Part shown: piece after piece, positions 27,807 through 36,326 of the stretch
How the letters are laid out: each line of letters starts with the position of its first letter
Position numbering within the stretch: position 1 is the stretch's first letter
Assembly: GCF_004348535.1 (NCBI RefSeq)
Contig: NZ_SMJX01000022.1
Location: forward strand, 1 to 47,678
DNA length: 47,678 bases
Direction: 5' to 3'
Source of the DNA: Actinomadura sp. KC216
GTDB lineage: Bacteria; Actinomycetota; Actinomycetes; Streptosporangiales; Streptosporangiaceae
The notes under the pieces: model-generated
The model's input: only the letters and a program-made list of their open reading frames with translations
What the model was told of the DNA's origin: nothing
Database searches by the model: none
Translations under genes and position numbers: made by a program

Positions 27807-29912
27807 TCAGATCAGCTCCAGTGGGTCGATCTGGACCCGGACGGTCTCCGCCGTCTTGCGCGCGCTGCGCACGCCCTGAGCCTCCTTCAGCGCGCGCGCC
27901 AGCGCATGCCCGGCGGCCCTGGGCACACGCACCAGCGCGCGCTCTTTCTCCTGCACGTCGGCCCCGGCGCCGGGCGCGGAAGGCACGGGCACAGGACCGA
28001 GCACTTCGGCCCCATCGGGCAGCCGGGCATCGGCCAGAAGGTCCCGTATGGCGGCGGGGGTCCCGGTCAGCGACGCCATCCGCGCGGCAGGCGGGAAGCC
28101 CACCTCCCTGCGCTCCGCCAGTTCCCGCTCCGCGTAGGTGACCGGGTCCCACCGGACGAGCGCCTGCACGGCCGGCAGCGCCCCCTCCGCCGCGACGACG
28201 ACGGGCGCCTGCGGTCGGACGAGCGACGCCGCGTTCATCCAGCGCCGCAGCGTCTCCTCCCCGGCGCGCAGGTCGGGCCGTCCGAGCAGCACCCAGCCGT
28301 CCAGCAGCAGCGCGGCGCTGTATCCGCCGTCCGCCGGCGGCTCGGCCCCCGGCGTGGACACGACCAGCGCGCGCTCCGGGCCGAGCCGTTCGAGGATGGA
28401 GTCGCGCCCAGAGGTGCGGACCGGCACGCCCGGGAACGCCCTGCCCAGTTCCTCCGCCGTCCGCTTGGCACCGACCACCACGGCGCGCAGATGGACGAAC
28501 GCGCATTCAGGGCACCGCCAGTCGCCCGCGATGCGTCCGCACCAGCGGCAGTAGGGCGCGGCATGGGACGACGGCAGCGACAGAGGGCCCTGGCAGGCCA
28601 CACACTGCGCGGGTGTACGGCACCGTCCGCACGCGATGGCCGGGACGTATCCGCGCCTGGGAACCTGCACCAGGACGGGCCCCTCCTCCAGCGCCCGACG
28701 GGCGGCCTCGAACGCCAGATTCGGCAGGCGCGCGCTGCGCGCGGCGGCGTCACGCGCTAGCTGCGCGTCCTCCCCCACGTACCGGACGCGGGGCATCGCA
28801 GCCCGGACACGTTCCCGGTCGGACGCGAGCGAGTGCGCCCAGCCGGACTCGATGAGCTGAGTGGCGTCGGTGGTCCTGGTGAACCCCCCTATGAGCGCCC
28901 CTGCGTTCGCTCTGTGCGCGCGCAGGGCCAGGACGTCGCGCGCATGCGGGTACGGGGCGTGCGGCTCGGCGTGGACGTCGTCGCCGTCGTCCCACAGCAC
29001 GACCAGCCCCAGGTCGGCGACGGGAGCGAACATGGCCGCGCGCGTCCCGACGACCGCCCGCGCGGTACCGCGCAGCACGGCCAGCCACCTTCGGTAGCGC
29101 TCCGCCGGGCCCAGCTCCGCCGTCAGCGCGACGTGGACGCCCTCCCCCAGTTCGGCCTTGAGCGCGGAGTCCACGCGAGCCACGTCGCGTCCGTCGGCCA
29201 CGACCACCAGCGCGCCGCGTCCTGCGCGAAGGGTCACCGCGACGGCCTGCGCTATGGCCGCCGTCCAGCCGGGGCCGGGCAGCGCCGTCCAGACCGCTCG
29301 CGGGGCCCTGCCCTCGGTCAGCGCGCCGAGGAACGATGGACCGGCCGGGTAGTCGCTCCACGCACCCGCGCCTTCCGTGCCGGACGGTTCACCCACGGCG
29401 TCACCCGGTGCGTTCACAGGCTCCGCCTCCACCCGCGCATGGCGCGGTGGGACCGCCAGCCGCAGCACATCCGCGAACGTCCCGGCGTAGCGGTCGGCCA
29501 CCTCCCGGATCAGCGCGGCGACCTCCGGCGTGAGGACCGGCTCGGACGAGGTGACCCGCTCCAGGAAGAGCAGCTTGCCCTCGTGGTCGCTCTCGGCGAC
29601 CCGCTCCAGAACGAACCCGTCGACGAGCTGGCCCGCGAACCGCACCCGCACCCGGCACCCGGGGACCGTCTCGGCGTCCAGTTCCGCGGGCACCAGGTAG
29701 TCGAACGGGCGATCCAGGTGCGGCAGCGACATGTCGACCGCGATCCGCGCGACGGGCAGCTCCTCCGCCGGACGGCGCGCCCCCTTCTTCCGCGCCTTGC
29801 CCGGCTTGCCCGGTTTGGCCGCCTTCTCCGGCGGCGGCCGCTTCTCCGGGGACGGCCGCGGCAGCTCGTCCAGCCCCGGGATCAGGTCCGTTCCGCCGCC
29901 GTCCTTGGTCAC
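27807..29912 (-). CDS. priA: Primosomal protein PriA, actinobacterial type lacking helicase motifs
   Basis: A 701-residue protein from GTG 29910-29912. The N-terminal DNA-binding domain is clear: VARIAVDMSLPHLDRPFDYL, PGCRVRVRFAGQLVDGFVL. The zinc-binding cysteine cluster lies at about 425-470 (CGRC, CVAC, CRWC, CPEC). The normal Walker A and DEEH boxes are degenerate: ALPGPGWTA where a P-loop is expected and VVLWDDGDD where DEEH is expected. Actinobacterial PriA proteins are known to lack detectable helicase motifs, so this is family-typical, not a broken gene. It is expected to help restart stalled replication forks by DNA binding. The N-terminus is Lys/Pro-rich. Confidence 0.92.
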   Translation of the reverse strand: MTKDGGGTDLIPGLDELPRPSPEKRPPPEKAAKPGKPGKARKKGARRPAEELPVARIAVDMSLPHLDRPFDYLVPAELDAETVPGCRVRVRFAGQLVDGFVLERVAESDHEGKLLFLERVTSSEPVLTPEVAALIREVADRYAGTFADVLRLAVPPRHARVEAEPVNAPGDAVGEPSGTEGAGAWSDYPAGPSFLGALTEGRAPRAVWTALPGPGWTAAIAQAVAVTLRAGRGALVVVADGRDVARVDSALKAELGEGVHVALTAELGPAERYRRWLAVLRGTARAVVGTRAAMFAPVADLGLVVLWDDGDDVHAEPHAPYPHARDVLALRAHRANAGALIGGFTRTTDATQLIESGWAHSLASDRERVRAAMPRVRYVGEDAQLARDAAARSARLPNLAFEAARRALEEGPVLVQVPRRGYVPAIACGRCRTPAQCVACQGPLSLPSSHAAPYCRWCGRIAGDWRCPECAFVHLRAVVVGAKRTAEELGRAFPGVPVRTSGRDSILERLGPERALVVSTPGAEPPADGGYSAALLLDGWVLLGRPDLRAGEETLRRWMNAASLVRPQAPVVVAAEGALPAVQALVRWDPVTYAERELAERREVGFPPAARMASLTGTPAAIRDLLADARLPDGAEVLGPVPVPSAPGAGADVQEKERALVRVPRAAGHALARALKEAQGVRSARKTAETVRVQIDPLELI

Positions 29913-30044
29913 GCCACCGTCCTACCAGATCAACCCGACACCCGATCGCGCACGCTAGGGTTGACCCGTTCGTACGGGGTGCGCGTCCGTTGGCCCATTG
30001 CCCGATCCCTTCCGCGCCCTCACCGCCGACGATCCGTGCAGGCG

Positions 30045-31712
30045 ATGACCACAGCGCATACTCAAGAGCGGGCGGACGCCCATGCCCCGCGTGGGTCGTC
30101 GCGCCGTTCCCTAGGCACCTCGTCCCCCGCCTCCTGGAAGAAATGGGCGCGCCACCCGGTGGTCGCCGCCACGGTCGCGGCCGCCGTTCTCCACCTGGTG
30201 TGGGCGCTGCTACTGGCCAACGAGGGCGGCGACCTCGCCGCCCAGGCCGCCTGGACGGACTTCGCCTGGAAGCACCCGACCGCGGCCTACAGCTTCGCCT
30301 GGTACGGCGGCATGCACCCCGCGTCCTACAGCGTCATGTCGCCGTACCTGATGGCGCTGTTCGGCATACGCACGGTCGCCGTCGTGTCCGGCACGCTCTC
30401 CGCCGCCCTCACGGCGCACCTGCTGCGGCGCTTCAAGGCGCCCGTGGCCCTGCCCGCGTCGCTCTGGGCCGCGTTCGCCCTCTCGTGCAACTCCGCGTCC
30501 GGGCGGGTCACGTTCGGTCTCGGCCTCACGTTCGCGCTCATGGCGACGATCGCGGCGTTCACGCCCCGCGGCACGCCCGCCCTGCGCGCGGCCGGGGTGG
30601 TGGGCCTCGGCCTGCTGGCCACGCTCGCGAGCCCCGTCGCGGGCCTGTTCCTCATGGTGCTCGCCGCGGCGCTGTTCCTCACCGGGCGCCGCCGCGCCGG
30701 GATCTGCCTCGCCGCCGGCCCGCCCCTCGTGGTCGGGACCACCAGCCTGCTGTTCCCGTTCAGCGGCGAGCAGCCGATCTCGCTCGGCGCCATCGTGCTG
30801 CCCGCCGTGACCAGCGTCATCGCCATCGTGGCCTGCGCGCCGCGCGGCTGGAGGCTCGTCCGCGTCGGCGCCGGCGTGTACCTGGCCGGGATCGTGCTGA
30901 CCTGGCTGATCCCGTCACCGGTCGGCAGCAACGTCGAACGGCTCTCGCTCCTGTTCGGCGGGATGTTCCTGCTGTCCGCCGTGGCGCGCGCGCACGGCCG
31001 CGTCCGCATCGCGGTCCTGTCCGTCGCGTTCATCGTCACCGCGTCCTGGCAGGTCGTGAAGCCCGTCGAGGACCTGATCCACACCGAGCCCGCGGCGACC
31101 GCCGCCGGGAACGCCAGCGGCCTCATCGCCGAGCTGAAGGCCGTCGGCGCGGACGACGTGCGCATCGAGGTCGTCCCGCTGCGGTCCCACTGGGAGTCGT
31201 CCGGGCTGAGCCGCCATTTCGTCCTCGCGCGGGGCTGGAACCGGCAGGTCGACGCGGAACGCCACGAGCTGTTCTACGAGGACGGCGCGCTGACGGCCGA
31301 CTCCTACCGCGACTGGCTGCACGAGTGGGCGGTGCAGTACGTCGTCCTGCCGCTGCAGGAGACGGACTGGTCGGCCCAGAAGGAGGCCGCGCTCGTCGAA
31401 GCCGGCCAGCCGTACCTGACGGAGATATGGCGCGACGAGCACTGGCGCCTGTTCCGCGTCCTGCGCTCGACGCCCCTGGTCGACCGGCCCGCGTCGGTCA
31501 GCAGGCTGGACGCCGGGCAGCTCGTCATCGACATGCCGTCCCGCGGCTCTGTCCTGGTGCGCGTCTCCTGGTCGCCGTGGCTCAGGGTGTCGGGCGGGGA
31601 CGCGTGCCTCGCGCGCGCGGGCGACTTCGTCCGGATGAACGCGGAGAAGCCCGGCCGCTACACCATCGCGGCCCGCTACAACCTCAGCCGCGGCGAACCC
31701 TGCGACCCCTGA
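30045..31712 (+). CDS. Large polytopic membrane protein of unknown function
   Basis: A 555-residue protein; ATG 30045 is taken as the start. A basic cytoplasmic N-terminus (1-38) is followed by about ten membrane segments between 38 and 330, with LHLVWALLLANEGGDLAAQ early on. The C-terminal about 200 residues are soluble, probably extracellular, with VVPLRSHWESSGLSRHF and WRDEHWRLFRVLRSTPLVD. The layout is like GT-C-type or other membrane glycosyltransferases of actinomycetes, but no catalytic motif could be assigned. It is divergent from priA and convergent with metK. Function is unknown. Confidence 0.82.
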   Translation: MTTAHTQERADAHAPRGSSRRSLGTSSPASWKKWARHPVVAATVAAAVLHLVWALLLANEGGDLAAQAAWTDFAWKHPTAAYSFAWYGGMHPASYSVMSPYLMALFGIRTVAVVSGTLSAALTAHLLRRFKAPVALPASLWAAFALSCNSASGRVTFGLGLTFALMATIAAFTPRGTPALRAAGVVGLGLLATLASPVAGLFLMVLAAALFLTGRRRAGICLAAGPPLVVGTTSLLFPFSGEQPISLGAIVLPAVTSVIAIVACAPRGWRLVRVGAGVYLAGIVLTWLIPSPVGSNVERLSLLFGGMFLLSAVARAHGRVRIAVLSVAFIVTASWQVVKPVEDLIHTEPAATAAGNASGLIAELKAVGADDVRIEVVPLRSHWESSGLSRHFVLARGWNRQVDAERHELFYEDGALTADSYRDWLHEWAVQYVVLPLQETDWSAQKEAALVEAGQPYLTEIWRDEHWRLFRVLRSTPLVDRPASVSRLDAGQLVIDMPSRGSVLVRVSWSPWLRVSGGDACLARAGDFVRMNAEKPGRYTIAARYNLSRGEPCDP

Positions 31713-31737
31713 CCGCCGAACCCCGTCCGCGAACGAA

Positions 31738-31770
31738 AAGGCCCTGGGAACACACGGTTCCCAGGGCCTT
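31738..31770. terminator. Intrinsic terminator between convergent membrane protein gene and metK
   Basis: A perfect 14-bp inverted repeat (AAGGCCCTGGGAAC / GTTCCCAGGGCCTT, loop of five) lies between the two convergent stops. On the minus strand the stem runs on into TTTTCGTTC, giving a U-rich tail for metK. On the plus strand the tail is weaker. It is probably the strongest terminator in the window. Confidence 0.85.
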
Positions 31771-31786
31771 CCGTATACGTGGAAGG

Positions 31787-32992
31787 TTACAGACCGGCGG
31801 CAGAGGCGAGGTCCTTGGCGCGGTCGGTCGACTCCCAGGTGAAGTCGGGCTCCTCCCGGCCGAAGTGCCCGTAGGCGGCCGTCTGCTGGTAGATCGGGCG
31901 GAGCAGGTCGAGGTCGCGGACGATCGCGGCCGGACGCAGGTCGAACACGTCCGCGATCGCCTTCTCGATCGCCTCGGGCGCGACCTTCTCGGTGCCGAAC
32001 GTCTCCACGAACACGCCGACCGGGTGCGCCTTGCCGATCGCGTAGGCGACCTGGACCTCGGCGCGGTCGGCGAGCTCCGCCGCGACGATGTTCTTGGCGA
32101 CCCACCGCATCGCGTACGCGGCGGACCGGTCGACCTTGGACGGGTCCTTGCCGGAGAACGCGCCGCCGCCGTGCCGGGCCATCCCGCCGTAGGTGTCCAC
32201 GATGATCTTGCGGCCGGTGAGGCCGGCGTCGCCCATCGGGCCGCCGATCTCGAAGCGGCCGGTCGGGTTGACCAGCAGCCGGTACCCCTCGGTGTCGAGG
32301 TCGAAGCCGGCCAGCACCGGGTCGACGACGTGCTCCTTGACGTCCGGGGTCAGCAGCTCCTTCAGGTCGATGTCCGGGGCGTGCTGGCTGGACACGACGA
32401 CGGTGTCGAGGCGGACGCCGCGGTCGCCGTCGTACTCGATCGTGACCTGCGTCTTGCCGTCGGGCCGCAGGTAGGGGACGTCGCCGTTCTTGCGGACCGC
32501 CGACAGCCGCTCCGCGAGCCGGTGCGCCAGCGTGATCGGCAGCGGCATCAGCTCGGGCGTCTCGTTGGTGGCGTAGCCGAACATCAGGCCCTGGTCGCCG
32601 GCGCCCTGCCGGTCCAGGTCGTCGCCCCGCCTGTCGCGGTCGTCGCCGTCGCGGGTCTCGTAGGCGTCGTCGACGCCCTGCGCGATGTCGGGCGACTGCG
32701 CGCCGATGGACACCGACACGCCGCAGGAGTGCCCGTCGAAGCCCTTCTTGGACGAGTCGTACCCGATCTCCAGGATCTTCTCCCGGATCACGCCCGGGAT
32801 GTCCACATAGGTCTCGGTGGTGACCTCACCGGCCACATGCACCTGACCGGTCGTGATCATCGTCTCGACGGCGACCCGGCTCTTCGGATCGTCCTTCAGC
32901 ATCGAGTCGAGGATCGCGTCGCTGATCTGGTCCGCGATCTTGTCCGGATGTCCTTCGGTGACGGACTCGGAGGTGAACAGGCGGCGTGACAC
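31787..32992 (-). CDS. metK: S-adenosylmethionine synthetase
   Basis: A 401-residue protein from GTG 32990-32992 with AAGGAG 12 bases upstream. It makes SAM from methionine and ATP. Key motifs are [20 protein letters not shown] (about 7-26), [15 protein letters not shown] and the phosphate loop [19 protein letters not shown]. Residues 113-129 form an Asp/Arg-rich loop ([12 protein letters not shown]) longer than in most homologues. It is separated by 259 bp from coaBC. I see no SAM riboswitch in the leader. Confidence 0.97.
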   Translation of the reverse strand: MSRRLFTSESVTEGHPDKIADQISDAILDSMLKDDPKSRVAVETMITTGQVHVAGEVTTETYVDIPGVIREKILEIGYDSSKKGFDGHSCGVSVSIGAQSPDIAQGVDDAYETRDGDDRDRRGDDLDRQGAGDQGLMFGYATNETPELMPLPITLAHRLAERLSAVRKNGDVPYLRPDGKTQVTIEYDGDRGVRLDTVVVSSQHAPDIDLKELLTPDVKEHVVDPVLAGFDLDTEGYRLLVNPTGRFEIGGPMGDAGLTGRKIIVDTYGGMARHGGGAFSGKDPSKVDRSAAYAMRWVAKNIVAAELADRAEVQVAYAIGKAHPVGVFVETFGTEKVAPEAIEKAIADVFDLRPAAIVRDLDLLRPIYQQTAAYGHFGREEPDFTWESTDRAKDLASAAGL

Positions 32993-33055
32993 GTACGCGC
33001 ACTCCTTGCAGCGGCTGCTGACTGATGTCGCAGAACGGATATGTGTTCGGATTCG

Positions 33056-33078
33056 GTGGGGAAGGCCCCCTACCCCAC
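33056..33078 (-). promoter_or_regulatory. Hairpin in metK leader
   Basis: GTGGGG (33056-33061) and CCCCAC (33073-33078) form a 6-bp inverted repeat with an 11-base loop that is itself G/C-rich. It lies about 65-85 bases upstream of the metK start. No T-tract follows. It may be a regulatory leader structure or nothing; it does not match the SAM riboswitch classes I know. Confidence 0.3.
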
Positions 33079-33184
33079 AGGTTCTAGGGCCGAAGTCTAG
33101 CGGGATCGTCGCATGGCGGATTTGGAAACGTGCTCGTTAACGGCCGGACGCCCCTGGTGAAGCGGGCTGGACGCCTGGTCGGGC

Positions 33185-33247
33185 GCCCCGAACGGACGCC
33201 CTGAACGGATGCCCCGGACGGATGCCCCGGACGGCGCCCGGACGGGC
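33185..33247. repeat. Imperfect 13-bp tandem repeat downstream of coaBC
   Basis: About five units of the form GCCCCGGACGGAT lie head to tail: 33185-33197, 33198-33210, 33211-33223, 33224-33235 and 33236-33247, the last two shortened to 12 bases. The array begins four bases beyond the coaBC stop and lies in the 259-bp gap before metK. The unit is GC-rich and has no obvious dyad symmetry. Confidence 0.85.
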
Positions 33248-33251
33248 GCGG

Positions 33252-34481
33252 TCAATCGGGCGACAGGGGTTCGAGGCGCGCCGCGACGAGATCCCACACG
33301 ACCTCGGCGAGCGCCTCCTTGGCGCCCCGGGGCACCTCGGTCGCGGAGCCGTCCGCGCCGAGGACGACGGCCTCGTTGTCGGGCCGCCCGAAGGTCATCT
33401 CCTCGCCGACCTGGTTGACGACGAGCAGATCGCTGCGCTTGCGGGCGAGCTTGGCGCGCCCGTTGGCGAGCACGTCGTCGGTCTCGGCCGCGAAACCGAC
33501 GATCACCTGGCCGGGCCGGCGGGTCTCGCCGAGCTCGGCCAGGATGTCGGGGTTCTTGGCGAGGCGGATCGGCTCGGGCTCCGCGCCCTCCGCCTTCTTG
33601 ATCTTCGAGCCCCGGTAGCCGGCGGGCCGGAAGTCGGCGACGGCGGCGGCCATGACGACCGCGTCGGCGTCGGCGGCGGCGGACAGCACGGCCTTGCGCA
33701 TGTCCTCGGCCGACCCGACGGCGACGATGTCGGCGCCCGCCGGGTCGGGCAGGGCGACGTTGGCGGCCACGAGCGTCACGCGCGCGCCGCGGGCCACGGC
33801 CGTCCTGGCGAGCGCGTAGCCCTGCAGCCCGGACGACCGGTTCCCGATGAAGCGGACGGGGTCGATCGCCTCCCGGGTGCCGCCGGCGGAGACGACGACG
33901 TGCCGCCCGGCGAGGTCGCGGCCCGCGGCGCCGCGGGCCAGGACGTGCCGGGCGACGTCGAACAGCTCGGCCGGGTCGGGCAGCCGGCCGGGGCCGGTGT
34001 CCTTGCCGGTGAGCCGCCCGGACGCCGGCTCGATCACCACGGCGCCGCGGGCCCGCAGCGTCGCGACGTTGGCGCGGGTCGCCGGGTGCTCCCACATCTC
34101 GGTGTGCATCGCGGGCGCGAACACGACCGGGCACCGCGCGGTGAGCAGGGTGGTGGTGAGCAGGTCGTCCGCCAGCCCCTGCGCGGCGCGGGCGAGCAGG
34201 TCGGCGGTGGCGGGCGCGACGAACACCAGGTCGGCGGCCTGCCCGAGCCGGACGTGCGGCACGCCGGCGACGCCGTCCCACACGCTGGTCGAGACCGGGT
34301 GGCCGGACAGCGCCGCCCAGGTCGGCTCGCCGACGAAGCGGAGCGCGTCCTCGGTCGGGACGACGGTGACGTCGTGGCCCGACTCGGTGAGCCGCCGGAG
34401 CAGCTCGCACACCTTGTAGGCGGCGATGCCGGCGCTCACGCCGAGGACGACGCGCGGTGCGGCGCTGTTCGGGGAGGTCAT
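33252..34481 (-). CDS. coaBC: Bifunctional phosphopantothenoylcysteine decarboxylase / phosphopantothenate-cysteine ligase
   Basis: A 409-residue protein from ATG 34479-34481. It performs two steps of coenzyme A synthesis. The N-terminal CoaC flavoprotein (about 1-180) shows VLGVSAGIAAYKVCELL, the active-site histidine in GVPHVRLG and the loop VFAPAMHTEMWEHP (the asparagine of PAMNxxMW replaced by histidine, which I recall as common in actinobacteria). The C-terminal CoaB shows SAGGTREAIDPVRFIGNRSS, AAVADFRP and the KIKK loop. The order rpoZ-coaBC-metK is conserved in actinomycetes. Confidence 0.97.
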   Translation of the reverse strand: MTSPNSAAPRVVLGVSAGIAAYKVCELLRRLTESGHDVTVVPTEDALRFVGEPTWAALSGHPVSTSVWDGVAGVPHVRLGQAADLVFVAPATADLLARAAQGLADDLLTTTLLTARCPVVFAPAMHTEMWEHPATRANVATLRARGAVVIEPASGRLTGKDTGPGRLPDPAELFDVARHVLARGAAGRDLAGRHVVVSAGGTREAIDPVRFIGNRSSGLQGYALARTAVARGARVTLVAANVALPDPAGADIVAVGSAEDMRKAVLSAAADADAVVMAAAVADFRPAGYRGSKIKKAEGAEPEPIRLAKNPDILAELGETRRPGQVIVGFAAETDDVLANGRAKLARKRSDLLVVNQVGEEMTFGRPDNEAVVLGADGSATEVPRGAKEALAEVVWDLVAARLEPLSPD

Positions 34482-34569
34482 GCGTTCACTGTCGCATCAG
34501 GCGCCGGACGGGGGCGCGCCGGGGGCCGTGTACATCGGCCCGGCGGCCCGGCGGGCCGGTCGCGGGCGC

Positions 34570-34824
34570 TCAGCCCTCGATGGGCTCGGCGTTCAGGAGT
34601 CCTTCGCGCGTCTCCCGCAGGGCGATCGACAGCGGCTTCTCCTGGACCTGCGTCTCGACGAGCGGGCCGACGTACTCCAGCAGGCCCTCGCCCAGCTGGG
34701 CGTAGTAGGCGTTGATCTGCCGTGCGCGCTTGGCCGCGATGCTCACGAGGCCGTACTTGGTGTCGACGACTTCGAGGAGCTCGTCGATCGACGGGTTGGT
34801 GATGCCCTCACTGCTGGCTGCCAC
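34570..34824 (-). CDS. rpoZ: RNA polymerase omega subunit
   Basis: About 84 residues from GTG 34822-34824, with GGAAGG seven bases upstream; a TTG at 34857 in the same frame has no such site. Omega helps assemble and stabilise RNA polymerase. The conserved stretch [20 protein letters not shown], then [15 protein letters not shown] and [17 protein letters not shown] sequence (here [15 protein letters not shown]), is diagnostic. It lies 25 bp downstream of gmk, the usual gmk-rpoZ pairing. Confidence 0.95.
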   Translation of the reverse strand: MAASSEGITNPSIDELLEVVDTKYGLVSIAAKRARQINAYYAQLGEGLLEYVGPLVETQVQEKPLSIALRETREGLLNAEPIEG

Positions 34825-34849
34825 TCGGTGGCCTTCCGATAGGTCGCGA

Positions 34850-35458
34850 CTATTCAACAGCCATCAAGGTTAGCAGCTCCTGGCACACGTCCCGGACGGA
34901 CGTGTTGACGAGCGTGACGTCGAACTCCTTCTCGGCGGCGAGCTCGACGCGGGCGGCGTCGAGGCGCCGCTGGATCACCTCCGGGGGCTCGGTGCCGCGC
35001 CCGGTGAGGCGGCGGACGAGCTCCTCCCAGCTGGGCGGGGCGAGGAACACCAGGCGGGCCTCGGGCATGGACCGGCGGACCTGGCGGGCGCCCTGCAGGT
35101 CGATCTCCAGGAGCACCGGCTCGCCGCGGGCGAGCCGCTCCTCGACGGGCCGACGCGGGGTTCCGTAGCGGTTCCCAGCGAACTCGGCCCATTCGAGGAG
35201 CTCCCCTTCGGCGACGAGCCGGTCGAAACCGGCGTCGTCGACGAAGAAGTACTGCACACCGTGGGTCTCACCCGGCCGGGGGGACCGGGTTGTCACCGAG
35301 ACCGACAGCCACACCCGGGGGTGCGATCGCCGGATCTCGGCGACGACCGTGCTCTTGCCGACGCCCGACGGCCCGGAGAGGACCGTCAGCCGCCGCGCGA
35401 GCGGGTCATGCGATTCGTGCGGTTCGGAGCTACCCAACGCTTCGCCGGCCGTTCTCAT
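34850..35458 (-). CDS. gmk: Guanylate kinase
   Basis: A 202-residue protein from ATG 35456-35458; a later start nearer residue 20 is possible since the first 20 residues are variable. It phosphorylates GMP to GDP. The P-loop is GPSGVGKST (29-37). The GMP-binding region is [19 protein letters not shown], followed by [14 protein letters not shown] and [13 protein letters not shown]. Length is typical. Together with rpoZ it forms the conserved mihF-gmk-rpoZ-coaBC-metK series. Confidence 0.96.
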   Translation of the reverse strand: MRTAGEALGSSEPHESHDPLARRLTVLSGPSGVGKSTVVAEIRRSHPRVWLSVSVTTRSPRPGETHGVQYFFVDDAGFDRLVAEGELLEWAEFAGNRYGTPRRPVEERLARGEPVLLEIDLQGARQVRRSMPEARLVFLAPPSWEELVRRLTGRGTEPPEVIQRRLDAARVELAAEKEFDVTLVNTSVRDVCQELLTLMAVE

Positions 35459-35611
35459 CCGGCCTGCCCGCGGAGGCGTGGCCTACGCGGGCCTGCCATG
35501 GACGGGAGGGGGCCGACGGGGGCGCTGGGATCGGACGAGATGGAGCCGGACCCGGGTCGCCCCGGCCCGGCCGCGGCGGTCTGCCCGCCGCGCCCGCCCG
35601 TGAGTCGTGCG

Positions 35612-35938
35612 TCAGCGGTTCGCACTTCCGCCGAACTCACGCTCCAGGGACGCGCGCTGGTTCGCACCGAGACCCCGCACACGGCGGGACTCGGCGATTC
35701 CCAGACGCTCCATGATCTGCTTCGCACGGACCTTGCCCACACCGGGCAGTGATTCAAGGAGGGCCGACACCTTCATCTTTCCGATGACGTCGTCGGACTG
35801 ACCCTCTTTGAGAACCTCGGCGAGCGAGGTTCCCCCGTGCTTGAGCCGATTCTTAACCTCGGCCCGCTCCTTGCGAGCCTTGGCAGCCTTCTCCAAGGCT
35901 GCGGCGCGCTGTTCGGGGGTTAGGGGCGGAAGAGCCAC
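35612..35938 (-). CDS. mihF: Actinobacterial integration host factor (sIHF/mIHF)
   Basis: A 108-residue nucleoid protein from GTG 35936-35938, with GAGGTGA eight bases upstream. It is rich in Lys and Arg. An N-terminal coiled helix (QRAAALEKAAKARKERAEVK) is followed by the helix-two-turns-helix-like DNA-binding core SLPGVGKVRAKQIMERLGIA and LGANQRASLEREF. Actinobacterial IHF binds DNA without strong sequence preference and affects supercoiling, sporulation and secondary metabolism in Streptomyces. It has its own long upstream region (804 bp). Confidence 0.97.
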   Translation of the reverse strand: MALPPLTPEQRAAALEKAAKARKERAEVKNRLKHGGTSLAEVLKEGQSDDVIGKMKVSALLESLPGVGKVRAKQIMERLGIAESRRVRGLGANQRASLEREFGGSANR

Positions 35939-35984
35939 GCCGGGTCACCTCAGGTTTCCACTCGACGGAGTCGGACGGGTTGGG

Positions 35985-36014
35985 AAACTAGCGAGTTCAC
36001 CGCCCATTAGGCAA
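35985..36014 (-). promoter_or_regulatory. Candidate mihF promoter
   Basis: On the minus strand TTGCCT (36009-36014) and TAGTTT (35985-35990) are 18 bases apart and resemble a housekeeping sigma -35/-10 pair. The -10 lies about 47 bases upstream of the mihF GTG. Confidence 0.45.
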
Positions 36015-36312
36015 CGTGAAGTGCCGTTTAGCCCGCCATAAATTCGCGAAAATCACTCATCGGAGTGTCCTGAATACAGAGTGTACACAACTCGGGCCCC
36101 TCGGCGGCGCATCCCCCCGCCTTGCTGGGACTTTCGCATGATCGTGAAAATCCCCCCTTTCTGACCCCATATGCGGCACTCGATCCCGTTTCTCCGGGGC
36201 CTTCCGGGCCCCGCCGGGGGCGTCTCCCCGCGCGTCGCCGGCCCGCCCGATACCCCGCCGCGCCCGGGCGCCGGGGGCTCCTGTGAGGTCCCCCACAAAA
36301 GATCCCGACCGA

Positions 36313-36326
36313 GTGACGCTCGTCAC
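36313..36326. promoter_or_regulatory. CRP-type palindrome upstream of mihF
   Basis: GTGACGCTCGTCAC is an exact GTGA-N6-TCAC palindrome, matching the CRP/FNR-family core and also the GTG(N)6GNCAC pattern described for Streptomyces Crp. It lies about 375 bases upstream of the mihF start, which is far for direct control. The assignment is by motif match alone. Confidence 0.35.

Noticed and set aside
27807-29912. priA as a pseudogene because helicase motifs are missing
   Set aside because: The frame is intact over 701 residues and the motif loss is typical for actinobacterial PriA.
29990-32989. 999-codon plus-strand open frame covering the membrane protein and metK
   Set aside because: It is arginine/proline-rich shadow sequence in the wrong frame; the true genes are the membrane protein on this strand in another frame and metK on the minus strand.
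32993-33180. SAM riboswitch in the metK leader
   Set aside because: A hairpin is present but none of the conserved cores of the SAM riboswitch classes could be found.
36074-36086. BldD-like box ATACAGAGTGTAC upstream of mihF
   Set aside because: Outer bases T and A and the central C do not match; too weak to list as a site.
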